This document shows positions 49,750 to 59,725 of a DNA stretch of 64,000 nt, one piece after another (position 1 is the first letter of the stretch; each line of letters opens with the position of its first letter). The translations under genes were made by a program, and so were the position numbers. The DNA comes from Rhodosorus marinus. Taxonomy: Eukaryota; Rhodophyta; Stylonematophyceae; Stylonematales; Stylonemataceae. The notes under the pieces were generated by a model. That model ran no database searches. It was not told where the DNA came from and was given only the letters and a program-made list of their open reading frames with translations. The DNA lies in NCBI GenBank assembly GCA_029953675.1, contig JAMWBK010000008.1:124001-188000 (forward strand). Reading direction: 5' to 3'.

Positions 49750-50085
49750 TTTTGACTAAGAACTAGGTAGGGAAGCGTGCAAACCCAGGCGCCTATGGCG
49801 CGCCTGAGCAAGCACGCTGCTCGAGTAGCGCCACAGAGAGACGCTTAAACGACGCAAAAGTTCCAAATATTCAACAGGATGCTCAGCAAAACATTTCCGC
49901 AGCCACTCCAAACCCGACTTTTCCACGTGGCCAAAGCTTTCCACAATGAATGGCTGCAACCGGTGAGAGCGACCCTCTGCACCAGGCAGACTGGCCATGC
50001 TCCCAGCATACCGTCGTTCCTTAACTCTTCGAAGGGCTGAAGCCGCGGCCCCCCGGCGGCGGGCGGCTGCGGTGAGGTGGGCTTT
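49750..50085 (-). pseudogene. A2 3' fragment lacking the terminal hairpin
   Basis: It codes ARRRGAAASALRRVKERRYA through HASLPSS on the minus strand. The 3' UTR stops a few bases after the stop codon (CTAGTTCTTAGTC in element sense), so the hairpin and tail are missing. It lies between the 5' end of the full A2 copy and the tail of the next fragment. Confidence 0.8.
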
Positions 50086-50627
50086 ATTAGCATAGCCTAC
50101 AGCGCTACGCAAACCGTCAAAAGGAACTAAGAACTAGGTAGGGAAGCGTGCAAACCCAGGCGCCGATGGCGCGCCTCGGCAAGCATGCTGCTCGAATATC
50201 GCCACAGAGAGAAACTTAAGCGCCGCAAAACTTCCAAGTATTCAACCGGATGCTCAGTGAAACATTTCCGCAACCACTCCAAACCCGACTTCTCCACGTG
50301 ACCAAAGCTTTCCACAATGAAAGGCTGAAACCGATGGGAGCGACCCTCAGCGCGAGGCAGGCTGGCCATACTCTCAGCATACCGTCGTTCCTTCACGCGG
50401 AGACGAAGCAGCTGCTCCCCGGCGACGGGCGGCAGCCGTGAGATGGGCGCTTGCCACAGGGCATGTAATCGCCAGGTCAACATATGCTGAGCGTCTGGCG
50501 GCAGCATCGGAGACGAGGAGATCTGCGATACAGCAGGGTGGTGCCGTGTCCGATACCGATCTGGGTAGTTCCGATTCCACCTCAACCGTATGCCCTACCC
50601 GAGTCAGACATTCGCTGAGAATGTACT
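50083..50627 (-). pseudogene. A2 3' fragment with hairpin variant
   Basis: It covers the A2 C-terminus from YILSEC/VGHTVEVESELPRS to HASLPSS, with a frameshift at ARRRGAAAS near 50,400. It has the 3' hairpin with a GCTGTAG loop variant and the end ATGCTAATAAAGCC. The left end of this copy is its 3' tail, directly abutting the 5'-truncated end of the neighbouring fragment. Confidence 0.82.
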
Positions 50628-51403
50628 GGCTTTATTAGCATAAATACTGGTTTTACTAACATAGCCTGATGCGCTACGCAAGGCGTGAAAAGGAACTAAG
50701 AACTAGGTAGGAAAGCGTGAAAACCCAGGCGCCTATGGCGCGCCTCGGCAAGCATGCTACTCGAATATCGCCACAGAGAGACACTTAAACGCCGCAAAAG
50801 TTCCAAGCATTCAACAGGATGCTCAGTAAAACATTTCCGCAACCACTCCAAACCCGACTTCTCCACGTGACCAAAGCTTTCCACAATGAAAGGCTGGGAC
50901 CGGTGGGAGCGACCCTCAGCGCGAGGCAGACTGGCCATACTCTCAGCATAGCGTCGTTCCTTCGCGCGGCGAAGGGCCGAAGCCGCTGCTCCCCGGCGGC
51001 GGGCGGCAGCCGTGAGATGGGCGCTTGCCACAGGGCATGTAATCGCCAGGTAAACATATGCTGAGCGTCTGGCGGCAGCATCGGAAACGATGAGATCTGC
51101 GATACAGCGGGGCGGTGCCGTCTCCGAGACCGATCTGGGTAGTTCCGATTCCACCTCAACCGTATGCCCTACCCGAGTCAAACATTCGCTGAGAATGTAC
51201 TGAAACGGGTGTGAAGCCTCGTACGAAGACCTCTCAACAGTCCACATGAACCTAAGAAGTGGAAGCCACAAGCATCAATCCGACTCTCACATCCCTGACA
51301 GAAAGACGGCCGATTAGAGTGCCACGGAGCTTGTGGCAAACCCAAATAGATCCGTGCAGCAGAGCGGAACTGAAAGGCATCGAGACGGTGACCCAGTGAC
51401 GAG
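50628..51403 (-). pseudogene. A2 copy c, 3' part (left of the A1 insertion)
   Basis: The minus strand codes from the RT/knuckle linker (LGHRLDAFQFRSAARIYLGL, CQGCESRIDACGFHFLGSCG) to HAFLPSS. The tail is unusual: hairpin, GTTAGTAAAACCAGTA, TTT, ATGCTAATAAAGCCAGTA, so the tail unit is doubled. At 51,395-51,403 it is cut by the A1 copy c with duplication AGTGACGAG, and it continues at 56,218. Confidence 0.85.
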
Positions 51404-51658
51404 ACAGTGAGGAGTTGTTGTCGAAAATTGGAGTTTTGTTTCTTTTTCGGTCGCGAGCGTGTTCGTTTACGGGAAGCGCTTCCTCTGGTACGCCTTCCCC
51501 TCGATTTTCCGCGGGGCGTCGTTTGCATTTGCAACTACTTCTGTCTTCCGGGTGGGTTTGTTGCGGGGCCTTTCCTATTTGGGTTGGGTTTGGTCGATTA
51601 TTCTCTCGGTGCGGTTTCATATTGGTGGTGCAACGTTTCCTTTGCGCATTACCTCATG

Positions 51659-53068
51659 ATGGTAGGGATATCTCCGCGCTCGACGGAGCCTCATCCCAAG
51701 GAGGCACTGCCAGGTCGGGGACTCCGTGTTCGCCTCAGCTGCGGCACCTTTTCTTCCGAGGTTGACTTGGAAGGCGCTTCTGGCACCCAGGCGCGTGCAC
51801 TTATCTCCGCTGTCACCAGCCTGATCACGGCTGCGAGTGATCGTGGAGTGCTCCCTCAGCTCACCCAGAAGCTAGGTGGGCTGGAATCGGGATTGCTGGC
51901 CAGGTCAAATTCAAATTCGGACGAGAATTTGAATTGCCCCAGAGTGGCAGCGTTGGCTGAAGGCAGTCAACATCAGGTCAATCAACATGAACCTGTCCCG
52001 GGACAGGCGAGGGCTGTTGCTTCTGCGCGGGACAGTACGACGTTGGGGAGCGGCAGGCCGGGCCAAAACGCGCTTCAGCGCTCGGGGACTCGAGGCAATG
52101 GTGGTGGTGACTGTGCGGCAACCGGTGTGGAGGAGACTGCAGCTGTGGACTTCCCTCTCTTGGACCAGCCCTCAGGTGGTCACCAGCTCCCGGTTACTGC
52201 GGGGGCACGTGGTGGCCGCAAGGGGGGCGTTTCGTACGCATCAGTCTTGCGGAAGGGCACCACTGCCACACGTACGGCGGCTATGCTCCGTTTCATACCA
52301 TCTCGCGAGCCTCAGGATGGGCCTGTGGAGACCACTTTCCAATTTCTGTGGGTGCGAAATGTCCGGCCCCAGACTACACGAGGACAGGTTCTGTCTATGC
52401 GAGACTTCCGGGACACTTTTGCGGAATCGTTAGGGTGCAGCCGGGGTGATTTCTTCTTCGCAAACTATGAGGGCCGCGATGTGCTGTTTTTGGTCTCCGC
52501 AACCGCCGCCAAGTACCTGGAGGCCTTGCTGGCGAAGCCTACCGAGCAGTGGCCTGAGAGCGCCCGGTGGCTGCGCTGCAACCCGCAGGTGGTTTTGCAC
52601 TTGGATTTTGACCGTTTCTCGGGCAATTTCCTGTCTCCGGGAGAAACGGCAGGGCTCTCTGAGCATGAGAGCAGCGTGAAGGCGGCAGCGATCCATTGGC
52701 TACGGATTCAGCGCCTTGAGAGGATCTTGTTGGAGCGGTTCCGGTCGGGCCCTCGTCACCTGCGCATGGCGGTGTCCAGCTTCTTCGATCTGGAGAGGCG
52801 ACTTGTGCTGACTTCGCGCTACAAGACAGAGCTGCAGCGGGTGGGGATTTTGGAGGGCTCTGCTTCCAGCACCACTTCCAGCGAGAGTGGTGAGGCAGGG
52901 GAGCAGACTGAGGGCATGGCGGTGGAGGACGCCCAGGTTACTTTGCTGAAGCCCGCGGGATCCGTTCCGCGAGCCTCGCGGAGTGGGCGGCTCACGACTT
53001 TGGTGCGGATAGGAGGTAAGAGAGCGAGGACCGACTCCCCCGGGTCTAAGGGGGAGAAGCACGATTAG
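51659..53068 (+). CDS. A1 ORF1 (intact): putative RNA-binding protein
   Basis: 469 residues from MVGISPRSTEPHPKEALPGR. The frame is also open for 84 codons upstream, but the shared MVGxSP start with B supports this Met. A conserved N-terminal module (VDLEGASGTQARALISAVTS) precedes a Gly/Gln-rich linker. The basic motif YASVLRKGTTATRTAAMLRF comes next. The core is FLWVRNVRPQTTRGQVLSM, RDFRDTFAESLGCSRGDFF, FANYEGRDVLFLVSATAA, and the acidic C-terminal tail ends GSKGEKHD. No CCHC knuckle is present. The role is inferred from position: ORF1 proteins of other non-LTR elements package the RNA. ORF2 follows after 31 bases and a hairpin. Confidence 0.85.
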   Translation: MVGISPRSTEPHPKEALPGRGLRVRLSCGTFSSEVDLEGASGTQARALISAVTSLITAASDRGVLPQLTQKLGGLESGLLARSNSNSDENLNCPRVAALAEGSQHQVNQHEPVPGQARAVASARDSTTLGSGRPGQNALQRSGTRGNGGGDCAATGVEETAAVDFPLLDQPSGGHQLPVTAGARGGRKGGVSYASVLRKGTTATRTAAMLRFIPSREPQDGPVETTFQFLWVRNVRPQTTRGQVLSMRDFRDTFAESLGCSRGDFFFANYEGRDVLFLVSATAAKYLEALLAKPTEQWPESARWLRCNPQVVLHLDFDRFSGNFLSPGETAGLSEHESSVKAAAIHWLRIQRLERILLERFRSGPRHLRMAVSSFFDLERRLVLTSRYKTELQRVGILEGSASSTTSSESGEAGEQTEGMAVEDAQVTLLKPAGSVPRASRSGRLTTLVRIGGKRARTDSPGSKGEKHD

Positions 53069-53099
53069 CGCTCCAGGCACGGCTGCGAGGTCGCAGCCT

Positions 53100-56000
53100 A
53101 TGGATCTACAGTCTTATGTCCCGAAGGAGGGCGGATACTGGGGCATTTGGCGAACGCGTTTTCGGAGTTGGCTCCGGCGGTGGATTTTTTTGGAAGGAGG
53201 CTCGCTTCCCCTCCTTGAGGGCATTCCCCCAGTCGTCCTCCCTCGTGGAGACCTTCTAGTAGCTGGAACCATTCTCGATTTCATCTTCACGAGCCTGGCT
53301 CGCAACATTCGGGACACAGTCATTTGGGTTTTCCTGCGGGTCATGCCACGCCTGATTCTGGCCCCCATTCACACATCGGAGCGCAGATGGCGAGTACGAG
53401 ACCGACTGGCCCTGTTCTTGAAGGGAGACTTCGAAGTACTACAGCGCAGCTATTTGGCGTCGTCAGCACCATCCGCCCGTCGGACTCGGCATGGCACAGT
53501 GTCGCCCGTGCCGGCTCGAGTACAGAAATTGGTAGCAGTGGGCGATTTAAGTCGAGCGGCGCGGGTTTTGGAGGGCCAGGCGCCTGTCCTCCCCTACGAT
53601 GATAGTCTCGCCCAGACGGTGTCGTCTTTGTTCCCTGAGTCCGACGTGGACTTGTCCCCTGAATTCGAGGTATTCTTGGACCGTCCGGAGTTGGCCAGGT
53701 TTCGCATCGATCTGACGCTCAGTGAGTCTGACCTGGAGGATTTGCTTCGTACCTCGCGTCGGGGACGCTGTCCCGGACCCTCCGGACTAAGAACAGAGTT
53801 ATCGCAGGCCCTGAGGCAGCCTGGCCAGAGCGCGCTTTTGAGGATCCTTAACAAGTTGTTCCAGGGCGTATCGAGTGCGTCTGCGCCATGGGAACATCTC
53901 CGGCAGGCACAGCTTTGCTTGCTCACGAAACCTGACCACCAACCGGCCCACCAGCGTCTCCGGCCGAACGGGATGGTGGAGAGCCTACGGAACTTAGCCG
54001 GGAGGTGGCTATGCCAGCGCCTTCGCCAGCGAGTCACAGCTTTCATGGCGCCATTGCAAATAGGGGTGGGATTTTCTGGGGGTTGCGAACTGATCACCCA
54101 TGGGATCGAGCTAGAACGCGCCAGTAGGCCGGAGTGGGGAGTCTTGGTGGTTGATTTCCGGAACGCATTCAACAGCGTGTCGCGGACGCATGCGCTAGAG
54201 GTGCTCCGACGTGTGTTTCCGGAAGCGTGGCCGTTTCTATCGGGTATTTACGGAGGGGAGAGCCTCCCCTACTTGACAACGGAGGGCACTGTTTTTCAAG
54301 CATATACTGGCGTCCAACAAGGCGACCCTTGCGGACCTCTTCTTCATGCCTGTGCCCTACAGCTCGTACTTTTACGTCTTTCGACTGAGGTCTCGGATCT
54401 TCGAATCTGCGCGTACCACGATGACGTAACATTGCTGGGCACCCTGACACCCTGGCTAGGGGGCTGACCGCGATCGAAGCGATTGCACGTCGCGTCGGTT
54501 TGACTGTGGAAACAGAAAAATGTCGCTTTCTGCCCCCGAGGGACGTGTCGCTGACCTCTCTGCCACCCACTCTGCGACTAATCAGCGAACGTGAAGGGTT
54601 CGAACACCACGGCGTCGGATTGGGCACTGACAACTTTGTCCAAGCATCCTGCGAGCGAGTTTTGGCACGGCACAAGCAACTCACCGACGCCATTGAGCAC
54701 CTACCCGACAGCATGCTGCAATCGGCCTGCTTGTTTTCCCGCTTTTGTGCCGGTCCCAGACTCAACTACTGGTTGCGCAGCCTGCCTCCAGCTTGGGGCT
54801 CGTGGATCGCTGCTAAAGCCGACGAAATGACCCTGCAAAACTGGGGAACGCTCTTGGATGAGCCCCTCGATCTTGAAGCTGCTCCCGACAGGGACTTGAT
54901 TCGTGCACAGATCGCTCTACCGTTGCGATTAGGAGGATTCGGCGTCGCAGACCGTAGGCTGGTATGCTCGCCAGCGGCGGTTGCCTCCTGGGCTACCGCG
55001 CTGCGAACGTTGGTGACCTTCCAGATGCGAAGTGCCTGCCTCTTGGCTCGAGCTTTGACCAACGAGGATCCAGTGACCCTGCCGCCCCCGCTTTTGACAA
55101 TTTATGATGGTCTTCAACACGCGTTCAGGAGGTGCAACGCCGTGCCGGACGCAAATAGGTCCCGCTTTCGTTCCTGGAGGGAGCTGTTATGGGGACGAGC
55201 TAAAGCGATTGAGAATTCTCCCCTCGACCGAGTTCTTGCCGATGACGGAGAGGCTAGCCCCGGGTAACCTGTTGCAGACTACCCGGGTTTGAGCCGATTG
55301 TGGAGCTCCCGCGCTGATGTGATTCAACATAGCCTCACCTGGGGCCAACACAGTGCCGCTCACACAGTCATGCTCAATTCTCCTCTCACGCCGCCTACCA
55401 CTGCCGCTCGTCTCCGCGCCATGGAGGCCACCTCTCGCACTTGTGGTTAACCACTCTACCGTCGTCATTGAGTCATCGTCTCGATGCTTTCCAGTTCCGT
55501 TCTGCCGCACGGATCTATCTCGGTTTGCCACAGGCTCCGTGGCACTCTAATCGGCCGTCTTTCTGTCAGGGATGTGAGAGCCGGATTGACGCTTGTGGCT
55601 ACCACTTCCTGGGTTCCTGCGGACTGTTGAGAGGTCTCCGTACGAGGCGTCACACTCGCCTCAAGTACATCCTCAGCGAGTTTTTGACTCGGATAGGGCA
55701 TACGGTTGAGGTTGAGTCGGAACTGCCCAGATCAATCTCGGACTCTGCACCGCCCCGTTGTATAGCCGATCTCCTCGTCTCCGACGCTGCTGCCAGACGC
55801 TCAACATATGTGGACCTTGCGATTACCTGCCCCGTGGCCAGCGCCCACCTCACCGCAGCCGCCTGCCGCCGGGGCGCCGCGGCTTCAGCCCTTCGAAGAG
55901 TTAAGGAACGACGGTATGCTGAGAGCATGGCCAGTCTGCCTTGCGCTGAGGGCCGCTCTCACCGGTTCCAGCCATTCATTGTGGAAAGCTTTGGTCACGT

Positions 56001-56169
56001 CGATAAGTCGGGTTTAGAGTGGTTGCGGAAATGTTTTGCTGAGCATCCTACTGAATATTTGGCGCTCTTGAGGCGTTTAAGTGTCTCCCTTTGGCGATAT
56101 TCCAGCGACATGCTTTCCGAGGCGCGCCATCGGCGCCTGGGGTTGCATGCTTCCCTCCCTAGTTATTAG
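53100..56169 (+). pseudogene. A1 copy c ORF2, two frameshifts and a stop
   Basis: It matches the intact ORF2 but has a one-base loss near 54,443 (LLGTLTPWLGG instead of LLGTPDTLARG), just after the AYHDD motif. A TCA-to-TAA change at 55,265-55,267 follows SPG, and a one-base loss occurs near 55,425. The last 242 codons, with knuckle and nuclease, are open again from 55,441. Confidence 0.9.
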
Positions 56170-56217
56170 TTCATCTTCACGCCTTGCGTAGCACTTCAGG
56201 CTATGCTAGTAAAGTCG

Positions 56218-57733
56218 AGTGACGAGGGCAGCGTGGTTAACCACAAGTGCGAAAGGTGGCCTCCCATGCCGCGGAGGCGAGCGGCGGTGGTAGGCGGTGT
56301 GAGGGGAGAGTTGAGCAAGATTGCGTGAGCGGCACTGTGTTGGCCCCAGGTGAAGCTATGTTGAATCACATCAGTGCGCGAGCTCCACAATCGGCTCAGA
56401 CCCGGGTAATCTGGAACAGGTGAACCGGGGCTGGCTTCCCCCTCGTCGGCGAGGACTCTGTCTATGGGAGAGTCCTCGATGGACTCAGTGCGTCCCCATA
56501 ATAGCTCTCTCCAGGAGCGGAACTTGGATCGATTCTCGTCCGGCACGGCGTTGCACTTACTGAACGCCTGTTGCAGAGCATCATAGATACTCAAAAGCGG
56601 TGGCGGAAGGGTCGCGGGGTCTTCGCTAGACAGTGCTCTAGCCAAAAGGCAGGCACTGCGCATCCGAAAACTCACCAAGGGGCGAAGCGCGGTTGCCCAG
56701 GAGGAGACCGCCGCAGGCGAGCATACGAGTCCACGGTCGGCCACTCCAAATCCACCTAATCGCAACGGTAGGGAAATCTGGGCCCGAATGAGGTCCCTTT
56801 CAGGAGCCGCTTCAGCATCCAGGGTTTCATGCAAGAGCGTTCCCCAGTGCTTCAGCATCGCCTCGTCCGCCTTGGCTGCCATCCACGAGCCCCAATGTGG
56901 TGGAAGGCTTCGCAGCCAGTAATTCAGCCGGGGGCCGGCACAAAAGCGGGAAAGCAGGCATGCAGATTGTAGCATGCTGTCCGGTAGGCGCTCAGTGGCG
57001 TCAGTGAGCTGCTTATGGCGTGCTAAAACTCGTTCGCAGGAGTCTTGCACGAAGTTGTCACTCCCCAAACCGACGCCATGGTGCTCGAGCCCCTCACGTT
57101 CACCAAATACTCGGAGACTAGATGGCAGGGAGCCCGTCGAAACTTCACGCGGGGCGAGAAAACGGCATTTTTCGGGTTCTACGGTCAGACCTACTCCACG
57201 TGCTATTGCTTCGATCTGGGCCCGTGCCGCTCGACTCAGGTCGCCAACCGCCACCAATTTCTGCACTCGAGTCGTCACGGGCGGGACTGGCCCAGTCCGA
57301 GCCCGACGGACAGAGTGCTCCGATGACGCCAAGTAGCTTTGCTGCAACACCTCAAATTCCCCCTTCAGGAACATGGCCAGTCGTTCTCGGACGCGCCATC
57401 TGCGCTCCGATGTGTGAGTGGGTGCCAGAATCAGGCGCGGCATGACCCCTAAAAATTCCCACATGACGGTGTCGCGAGGGTTAAGCGCCAGGATCGTGAA
57501 GATGAAGTCCAGGATGGTCCCCGCCACTAAGAGCTCTCCGCGAGGTAGAGAGGCAGGCGGAATCCTGCCACGGAGGAGAAGCGAGCCGCCTTCCGAAGCA
57601 ATCCATCGCCGGAGCCAACTCCGCAGGCGCTTACGCCAGATGCCCCAGTCTGCGCCCTCCTTCAGGACATAAGACTGGACTTTACTAGCATAGCCTGAAG
57701 CGCTACGCAAGGGACATAAGACTGCAGGTCCAT
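56218..57733 (-). pseudogene. A2 copy c ORF2 lacking the RT catalytic core
   Basis: From ATG 57,733 (MDLQSYVLKEG, interrupted by the micro-insertion) the frame passes FLKGEFEVLQQSYLAS and VGDLSRAARAQIEAIARGVG. In full copies about 300 residues separate DLSRAAR from QIEAIARG. Motifs A, B and C (DFRNAF, GVQQGDP, YHDD) are therefore gone, while the frame on both sides is kept. The thumb (LPLRLGGFGVADRG) and the linker to HLSHLWLTTLPSSL remain. It is then cut by the A1 insertion. Confidence 0.88.
57665..57723 (-). mobile_element. 35-base A1 tail insertion with 12-bp target duplication
   Basis: GGACATAAGACT at 57,665-57,676 and 57,712-57,723 flanks 35 bases that, on the minus strand, are exactly the A1 terminal hairpin plus TAGTAAAGTCC. 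It sits in codons 3-8 of A2 ORF2 and breaks it. Confidence 0.92.
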
Positions 57734-57764
57734 GGACTGCGACCTCGCAGCCGTTCCCGGGGAG

Positions 57765-58493
57765 CTAATCGTGCTTCTCCCCCTTAGACCCGGGGGAGTC
57801 GGTCCTCGCTCGTTTGCCTCCTAACCTCACCAAACTGGTCAACCGGCCACTCCGCGAGGCTCTCGGGATGGCTCCCCCGGGCTTCAACAAAGTAATAGGG
57901 GCGTTCTCGACCGACATGCCCTCCGGCTCCCCTTCCTCGCCACTCGCACTGGAAGTGGTGCTGGGAGCGAAGCCCTCTAGTACTCCCAAACTCCGTAGCT
58001 CTGCCTTGTGACTGCAGGTCAGCACAAGGTGCCTCTCCCGGTCGAAAAAGGCAGAGGCGGCTGCGCGCAGATGGCGTGGACCCGACGCAAAACGCTCCAA
58101 AAGTATCCGCTCCATGCGATGAATGCGAAGCCAATGGATGGCTGCGGCTTTCACGTTGGTCTCGTGCTCAGAGAGCCCTGCTGTTTCTCCGGGAGAGAGG
58201 AAAGTGCCCGAAAAACGGTTGAACCCGAAATGCACTACGACCTGGGGTTGAGAACGCAACCAGCGGGCGCTCTCAGGCCACTGCTCGGTAGGCTTCGCCA
58301 GCAGGGCCTGCAGGTACTTTGCCGCGTTCGATGTGACCAGGAAGAGAACATCTCGACCCTCGTAGTTGGCAAATATAAAGTCTTCCCGACGGCAGCCCAA
58401 GGATTCTGCGAAAATGTTGCGGAAATCGCGCATGTTCGGCACCTGGCCACGGGTTGTCTGCGGCCGAACGTTCCGCACCCACAAGAACTGCAA
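57765..58493 (-). pseudogene. A2 copy c ORF1, 5'-truncated
   Basis: 242 open codons cover the conserved ORF1 core from FLWVRNVRPQTTRGQVPNM through FANYEGRDVLFLVTSNAAKY to TDSPGSKGEKHD. The N-terminal half is absent because the element is truncated here. Confidence 0.85.
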
Positions 58494-58509
58494 GCTCGTG
58501 TCCGTGACT

Positions 58510-59435
58510 ACTAGGACAGTCCCGTAGCCAGACCCCGCACCCCGTTCCAGATGCCGATCGGATCCTCGCCCGGTCTAGGTCGTCCAGTGTTGAATCCCCG
58601 GTAAGCTCCTCAAAGGCTTGTCGGTGACACTCTCGAGAGAGCGTTTTTTGGATCGGACCGTCAAACCTTGGGGTACCTGCTGTGTCTTCCGCTGTGCCTT
58701 CGGCCGAGTCCTCCAGCGGTTGCTAATCGGCCAGCCTCTGGATGCGTGCACTGGTCGTCGCTGGCAAACGTCGTCTAATTGCGCGACTTGCCTCCAGCAG
58801 TTGCCAAGCAAGTGCATCGGTTGTCCATCGAAGTCGCATCCGTGGCATCGATTCTCCTGGTGCAGCCGCAATACACTCCTGGGAAAGCCGTTCGAGGTAG
58901 CTTGATTCAGTGGTGTTCTCTTGCCGGCTGTGTTTCCACCCTGCATGGAAGGCAACTGGTTGAATTCTCGTGCGCGTGGCAAAGCCAAGTCCTCCTCATC
59001 GACACGGGAGTCGAATCTGTTTATCAACCGTTGCAGCCTCGCGTGCGGTGATATCCTGGTGTTGACATAGGCCTCCACATAAGCCTTCCAGCCTCGCGTG
59101 CGGTGATATCCTGGTGTTGACATAGGCCTCCACATAAGCCTTCCAGCTCCGAGAGGGTGATCCCGTCCGCCTCGCGTGCAACGGTACGTCCAAGGGGGTA
59201 CGCCAGGCCACGTGTATGATAATCGAGCCTTGTGCCTGCGCAGTACCGAAAGAGAGCCAGCTTGACTTGGAGTTCAGCATCTGGGAGTCGCTGAATCGAT
59301 TTTACCAGGTTCGCATGTCGCGTTTGAATAGCTCGACATTGTTCTTCCGCAAACACCAGAGTGCCAATTGGTGTGGAGTACAACGTAGTCCCGGCGCGAG
59401 TCACTCGAATCTCAGGGATATCTAGGTTAATCACG
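58510..59435 (-). pseudogene. C-related fragment: RT thumb to knuckle region
   Basis: The minus strand encodes INLDIPEIRVTRAGTTLYST, EEQCRAIQTRHANLV, KLALFRYCAGTRLDY and GLAYPLGRTVAREADGITLS, which align with C ORF2 after motif C but are clearly diverged. A later stretch has LHQENRCHGCDFDGQPMHLL with GNCW, a CCHC-like knuckle (C-x2-C-x8-H-x4-C). The middle of RT and the nuclease are missing. It may represent a further C subfamily. Confidence 0.65.
59037..59146. repeat. 55-bp tandem duplication inside the C-related fragment
   Basis: Two identical 55-bp units (CCTCGCGTGCGGTGATATCC at the start of each) lie at 59,037-59,091 and 59,092-59,146. Because 55 is not a multiple of three, the duplication shifts the frame after SELEGLCGGLCQHQD. 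Confidence 0.9.
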
Positions 59436-59438
59436 TAA

Positions 59439-59705
59439 CCCCAGACTAACGTAACCGTAAGCTTTACTGGGCAACTGCCTACTGCAGCGCAACACTACGT
59501 CTAATCCTATCTAGGGAAGAACTTACTGGAACCCCGCTACCGGGGTCTCATGCTACGTTCAAAAGAAAAAACAGGCACCAGCGGGTTGTCCAGCTGGTCC
59601 ACGCGCAAAGCGCCTAATGCTATCTCTGCGTTACCTCGCCATAGTTGCCGGTTTATCTGGGATCTCACGTCTCTCAGCTCCTCACTCCTGTGCAGTAGGT
59701 GTTTG
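59439..59705 (-). pseudogene. C 3' end fragment: last codons, hairpin, tail and joining motif
   Basis: On the minus strand CKHLLHRSEELRDVRSQINR to FSFERSMRPR is followed by the C 3' UTR (hairpin GCTGC/GCAGC, AGTAAAGCTTACGG) and the joining motif at 59,439-59,456. It is almost identical to 37,880-38,150. A second motif copy at 59,708-59,725 separates it from the next C copy. Confidence 0.85.
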
Positions 59706-59725
59706 CACCCCAGACTAACGTAAGC

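Larger units (their letters stand above)
51404..56217 (+). mobile_element. Full-length A1 element, copy c, inside A2 copy c
   Basis: The 4,814-bp element is flanked by AGTGACGAG (51,395-51,403 and 56,218-56,226). The 5' end reads ACAGTGAGGAGTTG and the 3' end hairpin, then CTAGTAAAGTCG. ORF1 is intact. ORF2 has three lesions. Confidence 0.92.
56218..58505 (-). mobile_element. A2 copy c, main part (right of the A1 insertion), 5'-truncated
   Basis: This is the continuation of 50,628-51,403. It contains ORF2 with a large internal deletion, a 35-base micro-insertion at 57,677-57,711, and the C-terminal half of ORF1. It ends near 58,505 inside the ORF1 core at LQFLWVRNVRPQTT, where C-type sequence begins. 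Confidence 0.85.
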
